From Gillisia sp. (GTDB lineage: Bacteria > Bacteroidota > Bacteroidia > Flavobacteriales > Flavobacteriaceae), in NCBI GenBank assembly GCA_024635655.1, contig JAGXIL010000074.1, positions 1 through 35,188 on the forward strand: a stretch of 35,188 nucleotides of DNA, written 5' to 3'. Positions 15,273 to 23,058 of the stretch are shown piece after piece (the stretch's first letter is position 1; each line of letters opens with the position of its first letter). The translations under genes and the position numbers were made by a program. The notes below the pieces were generated by a model that had not been told where the DNA came from, ran no database searches, and worked only from the letters and a program-made list of their open reading frames with translations.

Positions 15273-16715
15273 CTACTGCTCTTCACTTATTTTCCTAAAC
15301 ATATTATTTTCCTTGATCATTGCTGTTGCCGCTTTTGGCAGCATTTCTTCCCATCCGTCTTCTCCATCAGCGATCATCTGGTAGACCTCCCTGGAATAGA
15401 TATCGAGAATTCCCGGGTCGTAATTGGTTATGTCAACCACTCTTCCATTGTCTTTAAAGAACTTGTATAATTCCTTCATTCTTGGGTGTACCTTTAGATT
15501 GTCACTATTGGTGATCTCTCCGGTTTCCTTATTCTTCAAAGGATATAAGTAAATTTTTAAGTCACGAAAGAATAACTTTCCAAAAGCTTCAAGAATACCC
15601 CCACTTAAATGACGGTAGTACTTCTCGTCAAAGATGTCAATGAAGGTGTTTACACCCATGGTGAGCCCCATACGTTCCTTGGTATGTTGGGAGAAATATT
15701 CTACCACCTTATAATACTCCTGAAAATTGGAGATCATTACCGTTTGTCCCAAAGAGCAAAGAAGATCGGCCCGGGCCATAAAATCCCGTTCATCTATCTC
15801 CCCTTCAGATTTTAAATTGGAAAGTGTGATCTCAAAGATCACCACCGTATTTTCCATTTCTACCTTCTTTTCCTTGATGAAAAGCTCCAGGGATTTTTCA
15901 TACATACTCATATTGACCTTGGTCACGGGCCTAAAACTTCCCCTAAGAGTAAGTATGTTTTTTTTGTATAAAATACTTGCCGGCAGTACCATATTACCAT
16001 CAGGAGCAAACATCACGGCCTGGGTCATTTCATTTTTTACCAGTTGTAAACTCATCAACCGGTTATCAACTTCCTCAAATAAAGGTCCCCTGAAATTTAT
16101 GGTATCAATTTCAATTTTATCTGTATTTATGTGATCGTATAAACTCTTTAAAAGCTCACGGGGTTTATCGTGTTGGTAAAAAGCGCCATAGATCAAATTC
16201 ACGCCCATAACCCCAAGGGTAATTTGCTGCAGGGCAGCATTGGTTTCGTGAAATTGCACATGGATGATGATCTCGCTGTATTCCTGCTTGGGTTTGGCCT
16301 GGAACCTAATTCCCAGCCAACCATGGCCTTTATATTTTTTTGCAAAATCTATGGTGGCAACGGTATTGGCATAACTAAAGAAAAGTTTATTGGGATGTTT
16401 TTCCCTCGAAATACGCTCCTCAATGAGATCGGTTTCATACTTCAGCATAGCTTCCAGCCGGGCTTCGGTAACATACCTCCCCTGTGGTTCAAGTCCGTAA
16501 ATGGCGTCACTAAAATCTTTATCATAAGCACTCATTGTTTTGGCAATGGTACCGGATGCGCCTCCTGCTCTAAAAAAGTTCCTTACCGTTTCCTGGCCGG
16601 CTCCAATTTCAGCAAAAGTGCCGTAGATATTCTCATTAAAGTTTATTCTTAAGGCTTTATTCTTAACCGATAATTCGCGGGCAAAATCTTTGTCTCCTTC
16701 AAGGGTTACGGGCAT
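15273..16715 (-). CDS. conserved uncharacterised cytoplasmic protein, 480 aa
   Basis: A full-length, clearly coding gene. It starts MPVTLEGDKDFARELSVKNK and has no signal peptide or membrane segment, so it is cytoplasmic. Notable stretches are FAEIGAGQETVRNFFRAGGA (33-52), a GHGWLGIRFQ strand-turn, FHETNAALQQITLGVMGVNL, and a C-terminal region rich in charged helices. I cannot place it in a family with known activity. The GAGQET and GGASG segments look like nucleotide-binding loops but match no standard Walker or Rossmann pattern exactly. It is monocistronic between two terminator/spacer regions. The codon use and composition look like those of its housekeeping neighbours. Confidence 0.85.
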   Translation of the reverse strand: MPVTLEGDKDFARELSVKNKALRINFNENIYGTFAEIGAGQETVRNFFRAGGASGTIAKTMSAYDKDFSDAIYGLEPQGRYVTEARLEAMLKYETDLIEERISREKHPNKLFFSYANTVATIDFAKKYKGHGWLGIRFQAKPKQEYSEIIIHVQFHETNAALQQITLGVMGVNLIYGAFYQHDKPRELLKSLYDHINTDKIEIDTINFRGPLFEEVDNRLMSLQLVKNEMTQAVMFAPDGNMVLPASILYKKNILTLRGSFRPVTKVNMSMYEKSLELFIKEKKVEMENTVVIFEITLSNLKSEGEIDERDFMARADLLCSLGQTVMISNFQEYYKVVEYFSQHTKERMGLTMGVNTFIDIFDEKYYRHLSGGILEAFGKLFFRDLKIYLYPLKNKETGEITNSDNLKVHPRMKELYKFFKDNGRVVDITNYDPGILDIYSREVYQMIADGEDGWEEMLPKAATAMIKENNMFRKISEEQ

Positions 16716-16792
16716 ATCTGTTTATTTTTCTTTAGGTCTCAATTTAAGAAGATAATAATTTATAGCAGCTATTTTATGAATTGTTTAAAGGT

Positions 16793-17512
16793 TTAACGCA
16801 GCGCTACACTTATCCTGTTGTAAAAAATTGTAGTATTTCCCATAAAACCTGATTCAGTGCCCACAATGAGCCACAGGGATCCGTTACTGCTTGCAGTGGC
16901 TTGAAAAGGGGCAGTGTTGTTTACGGTTTTCAGGGTGTAGACTTCCTGGTCTGTATTGTTGGAAAAATCTCCAATTACGATCATATCTTCCCCGCTGTCA
17001 GCTTGATTGCTTTTGTCAATATTCATACGATACATGCCATCATCATCAATTTCCTTAACAGGTTCCACGGAAGTTGCCCCGGCCTTAACATACACACTCT
17101 CTCCAGGGCTTCCGCCTGCACCCGGAGTGTTATCAGCAACATTTGAGGCAAACTCTACATCAAAATCAATTGTGTATTGTTGATTAGGAGTTAACCCGGT
17201 AATTTCTCTCTTGATGAACATAAAGAGATCATCACTGTCATTTGTTCCGGAAAGCATTAAAGCTCCCTCGCTCTGGTCCAGAGGTTCCGGAAGGCTGGTG
17301 TGTTCAAACTGAAGCTCAAAAGATTCTTCTTCTCCTTCAGGATAGTCGGCAAAATCCCCGGTCCATCCTTCGGCACCGGAATTAAAATCATAAGAAAATT
17401 CAACAGGTTCCGGATCGGGATTTACTGAATCATCATCATTGCTGCAGGCAATAAAGAAAGCTGATAAAAGAATCAGGTAAAATTTGTGTCTCGTTTTCAT
17501 AATCTTCTTCAT
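16793..17512 (-). CDS. surface-type lipoprotein, beta-rich
   Basis: 239 residues with a lipoprotein signal peptide: a basic start (MKKIMKTRHK), a hydrophobic core, and lipobox FIAC at residues 20-23. After C23 comes SNDDD, the acidic stretch typical of lipoproteins sent to the cell surface in Flavobacteria. The mature part (YDFNSGAEGWTGDFADYP and so on) has the look of a carbohydrate-binding-like jelly roll, Trp/Gly/Asp-rich with short strands. Function unknown. An alternative start at the second Met (17500) would give 235 residues. No operon partner is obvious. Confidence 0.8.
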   Translation of the reverse strand: MKKIMKTRHKFYLILLSAFFIACSNDDDSVNPDPEPVEFSYDFNSGAEGWTGDFADYPEGEEESFELQFEHTSLPEPLDQSEGALMLSGTNDSDDLFMFIKREITGLTPNQQYTIDFDVEFASNVADNTPGAGGSPGESVYVKAGATSVEPVKEIDDDGMYRMNIDKSNQADSGEDMIVIGDFSNNTDQEVYTLKTVNNTAPFQATASSNGSLWLIVGTESGFMGNTTIFYNRISVALR

Positions 17513-17657
17513 TTAAAAGTTACACATGTCTTTTTGTCGATCGGGTTTAGAATAATTTCACCACCCGATCCTTAAATTTAAAAAGGATTTTTCTTATGAT
17601 AAAGAGGAGTTAAATAAATTTTCTAGGGGAAAACCCCTGTTTGTAATTTAATTAGTT

Positions 17658-19199
17658 TTAAAATCTGTCTACCGCTACTTTGTATGTCGGATCCTCCAGA
17701 ATATTAACTTCAATAATAGCGTCGGCGTTGCTCAGTAACCTTCTGCTATCTGCACTCAGGTGCCGTAAGTGAAGGGTTTTTCCCTGTTTGTGATAACGTT
17801 CTGTAAGTTTATTCACTGCTTCAATTCCGGACATATCCACAATACGGCTTTCAGAAAAATCTATCACTACTTCTTTGGGGTCATTGAGAATATCAAACTT
17901 GTCATTAAATGCCTGCACTGATCCAAAGAATAAAGGTCCATAGATCTCGTAGTGTTTAATACCTTTTTCATCAATGCTCTTTCTGGCCCGGATCATTTTT
18001 GCGTTGTCCCATGCAAAGACCAGGGCAGAAATGATCACTCCCACAAGAACGGCCAGCGCTAGGTTATGAAGCACTACCGTAACCAGAGTTACCAGGATCA
18101 TAACAAGAACATCACTTTTGGGCATTCTCCTGAAAGTCCTTAAACTTGCCCACTCAAAGGTTCCCACGGCAACCATGATCATAAGCCCCGTTAGAGCGGC
18201 CATAGGCAGCAATTCAATGATATCTGCTCCAAACATGATAAAGAACAGTAAACTAACTGCTGCCACAATACCAGATAATCTTGCCCGGGCTCCGGAAGAC
18301 ACGTTGATAAGGCTCTGGCCCAGCATAGCACAACCACCCATTCCGGAGAAAAATCCGGAAAGCACATTGGCTGTTCCCTGGGCTACACATTCCTTATTAC
18401 TACGGCCACGGGTTTCTGTAATCTCATCGATAATGTTTAGGGTAAGCAAACTTTCAATAAGACCTACTCCGGCCATGATAGCTGCATAAGGGAAAATAAG
18501 TGCTAAAGTTTCAAAATTTAAAGGGACCATGGGGATATGAAAAGGAGGAAAACCACCATTAATAGAGGCAATGTCTCCTACCGTCTTGGTGTCTATTCCA
18601 AGAAAAACAACAATTCCAAAAACTACAAGAATGGCGACCAAAGAAGCGGGTACAACTTTGGTTAATTTTGGGAGGCCCCAGATAATAAGCATAGTTAATA
18701 AAACTAATCCAAGCAGGATATATAGCGACTCCCCGGTCAACCATACCAGTTCCCCGGCCTGGTTAACTGTTTTAAACTGATCCAGCTGGGACATGAAAAT
18801 AATGATCGCCAAACCATTTACAAATCCAAAGATGACAGAATGAGGGACCAGCCTTATTAATTTCCCCAGTCGCAGAACTCCGGCCAGCATTTGTATTAAT
18901 CCTGCAAGAATTACGGTGGCAAAGACATATTCAACACCATGAGAAATGGCAAGAGCCACAATTACAACGGCAACAGCTCCCGTAGCACCGGATATCATTC
19001 CCGGGCGTCCTCCTAAAACCGAGGTAACCAGGCCCATTACAAAGGCGGCATATAATCCGGTCAATGGAGAAAGGCCTGCAATAAGGGCAAAGGCTACTGC
19101 TTCAGGTATTAATGCCAGAGCTACGGTTAAGCCGGCAAGGACTTCTGTTTTATAATCTACTTTTTGAGAAAAATCGAAGAGGTTAAATACTTTTTTCAT
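17658..19199 (-). CDS. SulP-family anion transporter with STAS domain
   Basis: 513 residues from the ATG at 19199, which gives the usual SulP start (MKKVFNLFDFSQKVDYKTEV). A start 11 codons further out is possible but adds an atypical extension. About ten to twelve membrane segments fill residues 20-390, with conserved GLTVALALIPEAVAFALIAG and the LIESLL and GGCAMLGQSLIN regions. The STAS domain (about 415-510) includes VVIDFSESRIVDMSGIEAV, with the DxSG site where Ser can be phosphorylated in anti-sigma-antagonist relatives. SulP proteins move sulfate, bicarbonate or other anions with Na+ or H+; the exact substrate cannot be read from sequence. No carbonic anhydrase gene is adjacent. Confidence 0.92.
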   Translation of the reverse strand: MKKVFNLFDFSQKVDYKTEVLAGLTVALALIPEAVAFALIAGLSPLTGLYAAFVMGLVTSVLGGRPGMISGATGAVAVVIVALAISHGVEYVFATVILAGLIQMLAGVLRLGKLIRLVPHSVIFGFVNGLAIIIFMSQLDQFKTVNQAGELVWLTGESLYILLGLVLLTMLIIWGLPKLTKVVPASLVAILVVFGIVVFLGIDTKTVGDIASINGGFPPFHIPMVPLNFETLALIFPYAAIMAGVGLIESLLTLNIIDEITETRGRSNKECVAQGTANVLSGFFSGMGGCAMLGQSLINVSSGARARLSGIVAAVSLLFFIMFGADIIELLPMAALTGLMIMVAVGTFEWASLRTFRRMPKSDVLVMILVTLVTVVLHNLALAVLVGVIISALVFAWDNAKMIRARKSIDEKGIKHYEIYGPLFFGSVQAFNDKFDILNDPKEVVIDFSESRIVDMSGIEAVNKLTERYHKQGKTLHLRHLSADSRRLLSNADAIIEVNILEDPTYKVAVDRF

Positions 19200-19475
19200 A
19201 CAAGGGTAATTTGATAAAATATGGCCATCCAAAATAGCCTAAAGCTTTTTTGAACAGATAAAAAATAAGAGAATATAGGTGGAATGGGTATAGTCAAAAA
19301 TAACTATGGTGGGGAAACCGGAGAGGACTGTATGTGAATTACGTGCTTCATAAGAGCCGGCAAAAATAATAAATTTTATTGCGAAAAAATATTATCCACC
19401 TGTATAAATTCACTACAACGTTTGCAATGCTCTTAATAATTGTCTAAACCTTTAGGCAGGGCTTTTTAAATAAAA

Positions 19476-19483
19476 TATCTTTG
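19476..19483 (+). promoter_or_regulatory. candidate -7 box of the era promoter
   Basis: TATCTTTG fits the Bacteroidota -7 consensus TAnnTTTG and lies 14 bases before the era ATG, implying a very short 5' leader. No clear TTG -33 element was found at the expected distance. Confidence 0.5.
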
Positions 19484-19497
19484 CAAAAATAAATGAT

Positions 19498-20379
19498 ATG
19501 GCACATAAAGCAGGCTTTGTAAATATTATAGGAAATCCAAACGTGGGGAAATCTACCCTTATGAACGCTTTTGTAGGTGAAAAACTTTCCATTATCACCT
19601 CCAAGGCTCAAACCACCCGTCACAGGATCTTGGGGATCGTGAACGGGGAAGATTTTCAAATGATACTCAGTGATACCCCGGGGATCATTAAACCTGCCTA
19701 TGACCTGCAACAATCTATGATGGATTTCGTAAAATCTGCTTTTGAAGATGCCGATGTCCTGGTTTATATGGTTGAAATAGGTGAAAAGGAACTAAAAGAT
19801 GAGGCTTTTTTCAGAAAAATCGTCAACTCTGAAATTCCTGTTTTGCTTTTGCTGAATAAAATTGATACTTCCAATCAGGAACAGCTTGAAGAGCAGGTTC
19901 AACTCTGGACAGAGAAGGTGCCGAATGCTGAAATATATCCTATCTCGGCATTACAGGGATTTAATGTGGGGGAGGTGTTCAATAGGATCGTAGAATTGCT
20001 TCCGGAATCTCCTGCCTTTTATCCCAAAGACCAGCTCACTGATAAGCCGGAAAGATTTTTCGTAAATGAGATCATTCGCGAAAAGATCCTGATGCATTAC
20101 AAAAAGGAAATTCCTTACAGCGTGGAAATTGATACCGAAGAATTCTTTGAGGAAGAGGAGATCATAAGAATGCGAAGTATTATTATGGTTGAGCGTGAAA
20201 CCCAAAAGGGGATCATTATCGGACATAAAGGGGCAGCTTTAAAAAGGGTAGGGGTAGAAGCCCGTAAGGACCTGGAGAAATTCTTCGGAAAACAGGTGCA
20301 CCTGGAACTATATGTAAAAGTGAATAAGAACTGGAGAAATGATGCCAGGCAGTTGAAGCGTTTTGGCTATAATAAATAA
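19498..20379 (+). CDS. era: GTPase Era
   Basis: 293 residues, the usual size. All GTPase motifs are present: G1 GNPNVGKST (12-20), G3 DTPG (59-62), G4 NKID (120-123), G5 SAL (150-152). The KH RNA-binding domain fills the C-terminus (about 200-290) with GHKG (242-245). Era binds the 3' end of 16S rRNA and acts as a checkpoint in 30S ribosome assembly and the cell cycle. The gene stands alone, with a -7 box 14 bases upstream, and is closed by a repeat-rich hairpin region. Confidence 0.98.
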   Translation: MAHKAGFVNIIGNPNVGKSTLMNAFVGEKLSIITSKAQTTRHRILGIVNGEDFQMILSDTPGIIKPAYDLQQSMMDFVKSAFEDADVLVYMVEIGEKELKDEAFFRKIVNSEIPVLLLLNKIDTSNQEQLEEQVQLWTEKVPNAEIYPISALQGFNVGEVFNRIVELLPESPAFYPKDQLTDKPERFFVNEIIREKILMHYKKEIPYSVEIDTEEFFEEEEIIRMRSIIMVERETQKGIIIGHKGAALKRVGVEARKDLEKFFGKQVHLELYVKVNKNWRNDARQLKRFGYNK

Positions 20380-20426
20380 AATTCCAAATTCCAAATTCCA
20401 AATTCCTAATTCCAAATTCCAAATTC
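20379..20426 (+). repeat. 7-bp tandem repeat (AAATTCC, seven units)
   Basis: Units at 20379, 20386, 20393 and 20400 are exact; the fifth (20407) reads TAATTCC, the sixth is exact, and the seventh (20421-20426) is partial. It starts on the last base of the era stop codon and runs into the hairpin. Confidence 0.9.
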
Positions 20427-20464
20427 AAGGTTTAAAGTTCAAATTTTGAACTTTAAACCTTGAA
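20424..20464. terminator. perfect 17-bp hairpin between era and the GH3 gene
   Basis: TTCAAGGTTTAAAGTTC (20424-20440) and GAACTTTAAACCTTGAA (20448-20464) are exact reverse complements with a 7-base AT loop. There is no long T-run, but its place between convergent genes suggests a bidirectional transcription end or mRNA-end stabiliser. Confidence 0.75.
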
Positions 20465-20531
20465 CTTTGAACTCTTGATACCGTCTTACGATTTAACCCT
20501 AATACTCCTATAGTAAATTCTGTAGTTTCAA

Positions 20532-22043
20532 TTACTCCATCTGCAGCAGTTCCTCAACATACTGCCGGGAATTTGACAGTCTTGGGATCTTGTGTTGCCC
20601 GCCCAGTTTATCATTTTTCTTCAGCCAATCGTAAAACAATTTTTGCCTTGCCTGGTGAATTACGGGAATATTCAGCGTCATGTTGTTGTAGCGTTTTGCT
20701 TCATAATCACTGTTGATCTCCTGTAAGGCCAGGTCAAGTTCCTTTTGAAAGTTGGCCATTTCTTTTGGCGGAGTCTTAAATTCAATGATCCACTCATGGG
20801 AACCCTTTTCTTTTCCCTCCATAAAAATAGGGGCCACTGTATAATCTACAATTTCACAATTGGTAAGCAGGGAAGCTTTCTTTAAAGCCTGTTCTGCATT
20901 TTCAATGATGAGTTCTTCTCCAAAAACATTGATGTGGTGCTTGGTGCGTCCCGAAACTTTTATTCTGTAGGGGCTTGTAGAGGTGAATCGAACGGTGTCA
21001 CCAATCCTGTACCTCCACAAACCGGCATTTGTGGTAATTACCACAGCGTAATTTTTACCGATCTCTACATCGTTCAACGGAATGATCTTTTGGTCCGGAT
21101 TTCCATAGTTATCCATGGGTATGAATTCGTAAAAGATTCCGTAATCCAGCAATAAAAGAAGGTCTTTCGAATCATTGCTGTCCTGGCAGGCAAAAAAACC
21201 TTCAGAAGCATTGTAGATCTCGTAAAACCGAAATTCTTCTTTTGGAAGTATCTTTTGGTATTGTGGGGCATAAGGGTCAAAACTTACCCCGCCGTGAAAG
21301 TACACTTCCAGGGCAGGCCAAACTTCAAATAAATTTCCTTTTCCGGTAGTTTCCAGTACGTTGTTCAGCAACACCAGCATCCAGGAAGGAACTCCGGCAA
21401 GGCTGGTAACTTTTTCCTTTATAGTTTCGTTTACAATAGCCTGCATCTTTACTTCCCAATCATTCATCAATGAAACTTCACTGCTGGGAGTGCTGCTGAA
21501 TTCTGCCCAAAAAGGCATATTATCTATAAGTATTGCAGAAAGATCGCCGTAAGATGTTCCGTTATTTTTGTATATTTCTTTGCTGCCGCCAAGACGAAGG
21601 CTCTTTCCCGTAAACATTTGAGATTGCGGATTGTTGTTGAGGTACATACACAGCATGTCTTTTCCTGCGGCATAATGGCAGTCCTCCAGGGAATCGTCGC
21701 TCACCGGAATGAATTTGCTTTTGGCATTTGTGGTACCGCTTGATTTTGCGAACCATTTAATGGGGGTGGGCCAGAAGATATTATTTTCACCCCTCCTGCT
21801 GCGTTCAATTTTTTCCTGGTAATCCTCGTAACTCTGGATGGGCACCCGCTGGGCAAAATCGGAATATTTTTTAATGCCCGCAAAATCGTGCGCCTTTCCT
21901 ATTTCTGTATTTCTGGCTTTCAGGATCAGGTTACGCAAAAGCTCTTCCTGTACTTCCTGAGGGTATTTAATGAATAACTCCATTTGATGAATTCGCTTCT
22001 TTAAAAACCAGGAAGCAACAGAGTTTACTAATGGGATTGGCAT
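20532..22043 (-). CDS. GH3-family acyl-acid amide synthetase-like protein
   Basis: 503 residues. The three adenylation-type motifs of GH3 proteins are visible: FAKSSGTTNAKSKFIPVS with SSGTT at 101-105, YNASEGFFA in the middle, and YRIGDTVRF followed by SGRTKHHINVFGEEL near the C-terminus. Plant GH3 enzymes activate a carboxylic acid with ATP and join it to an amino acid; the bacterial members are widespread in Bacteroidota but their substrates are unknown. No signal peptide, so cytoplasmic. It is divergent from the DUF2797 gene 120 bases away, and the spacer likely holds both promoters. Confidence 0.92.
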   Translation of the reverse strand: MPIPLVNSVASWFLKKRIHQMELFIKYPQEVQEELLRNLILKARNTEIGKAHDFAGIKKYSDFAQRVPIQSYEDYQEKIERSRRGENNIFWPTPIKWFAKSSGTTNAKSKFIPVSDDSLEDCHYAAGKDMLCMYLNNNPQSQMFTGKSLRLGGSKEIYKNNGTSYGDLSAILIDNMPFWAEFSSTPSSEVSLMNDWEVKMQAIVNETIKEKVTSLAGVPSWMLVLLNNVLETTGKGNLFEVWPALEVYFHGGVSFDPYAPQYQKILPKEEFRFYEIYNASEGFFACQDSNDSKDLLLLLDYGIFYEFIPMDNYGNPDQKIIPLNDVEIGKNYAVVITTNAGLWRYRIGDTVRFTSTSPYRIKVSGRTKHHINVFGEELIIENAEQALKKASLLTNCEIVDYTVAPIFMEGKEKGSHEWIIEFKTPPKEMANFQKELDLALQEINSDYEAKRYNNMTLNIPVIHQARQKLFYDWLKKNDKLGGQHKIPRLSNSRQYVEELLQME

Positions 22044-22163
22044 TTTTTATTTTTATATTTAGACGCTAAAGCAAAGCTTCAGCAGAACTTAAAATCGGGA
22101 TAAATTTAGAATTATTCCTGAAGCCTGCAACTATTGAATTCGAATAAAAATAAGCAAAAAAAT

Positions 22164-22958
22164 ATGAGATATGAAGGAGTGCTAACAAAAATGAGGACCG
22201 AATTGACAGATACGGTGCAATACTACCTCATCTTTGAATCTGATTTCATCAATATGAACCAGCTTCTGAATAAAAAGATCAGCCTTAATTTCCTGAAATT
22301 TCAATGTCTGCACTGCCGCCTTCAGAAAAAGGTTTTTGCACAGGGTTATTGTTATGCATGTTTCTCTACCCAACCCCAGACCGGTACCTGGATACGCAGT
22401 CCTGAACTCAGCACTGCCCACCTGGATATAGAGGACCGGGATCTGGAATACGAAAAAGATTCGCAGTTACAGCCGCATGTAGTTTATTTAGCAAATTCAA
22501 GCGACGTGAAAGTAGGGGTGACCCGAAAAACCCAGATCCCCACCCGATGGATAGACCAGGGTGCTCACGAGGCCATAGAGATCGTGGAGGTTCCCAATAG
22601 ATACCTGGCAGGAATTACAGAAGTAGCTTTAAAAGGCCATGTTTCTGATAAGACCAACTGGCGAAAAATGCTTACTAATGAGATCAAAGATCTCAACCTT
22701 GAAGAGGAGCGCGATAAACTGAGGGAATTTATTCCGGAGGAAGTACAACAATATTTCCTTGCTCATAATAAAGAAACTGAAATTCATTTTCCGGTCCTGG
22801 AATTCCCTAAAAAGGTAAAGACGCTAAACCTGGCGAAGAATCCCTTTTACGAAGGGGTGCTCAAAGGAATTAAAGCACAATATCTCATATTTGAAGATGG
22901 AACAGCCTTCAATATTCGAAGTCATGAAGGTTTTGTGGTAGAATTAGGAGTTCACTAA
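22164..22958 (+). CDS. DUF2797 protein with CxxC zinc-ribbon-like pairs
   Basis: 264 residues from the ATG at 22164 (MRYEGVLTKMRTEL). The frame also runs ten codons upstream to a TTG, an unlikely start. Two cysteine pairs, CLHC and CYACF, about 20 residues apart near residues 50-75, suggest a zinc ribbon. The segment VVYLANSSDVKVGVTRKTQIPTRWIDQGA is the conserved DUF2797 core and resembles a GIY-YIG-like start (VYL ... VKVGVT). Function is unknown. It is divergent from the GH3 gene and ends at a strong terminator. Confidence 0.88.
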   Translation: MRYEGVLTKMRTELTDTVQYYLIFESDFINMNQLLNKKISLNFLKFQCLHCRLQKKVFAQGYCYACFSTQPQTGTWIRSPELSTAHLDIEDRDLEYEKDSQLQPHVVYLANSSDVKVGVTRKTQIPTRWIDQGAHEAIEIVEVPNRYLAGITEVALKGHVSDKTNWRKMLTNEIKDLNLEEERDKLREFIPEEVQQYFLAHNKETEIHFPVLEFPKKVKTLNLAKNPFYEGVLKGIKAQYLIFEDGTAFNIRSHEGFVVELGVH

Positions 22959-22977
22959 AACCGGCTCTATAGAACAT

Positions 22978-23014
22978 AAAAAACCTCACAGGATTAAGAT
23001 CTGTGAGGTTTTTT
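22978..23014. terminator. strong bidirectional terminator
   Basis: AAAAAACCTCACAG (22978-22991) and CTGTGAGGTTTTTT (23001-23014) pair perfectly over 14 bp with a 9-base loop. It is extended by further T residues and lies between convergent genes. Confidence 0.92.
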
Positions 23015-23058
23015 TTTATTGAGTTTATTTTTCTCATTCCGGGATGAGAGGGTAAAAA

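Noticed and set aside
15727-16652. Long plus-strand frames (135 and 160 codons) opposite the 480-aa gene
   Set aside because: Antisense shadows; no family features, and the minus-strand gene is clearly coding.
19233-19497. RNA gene or riboswitch between the SulP gene and era
   Set aside because: No strong conserved fold or tRNA-like cloverleaf seen; only a -7-like box near era.
20379-20464. CRISPR-like repeat
   Set aside because: Units are 7 bp with no spacers; this is a simple tandem repeat plus hairpin.
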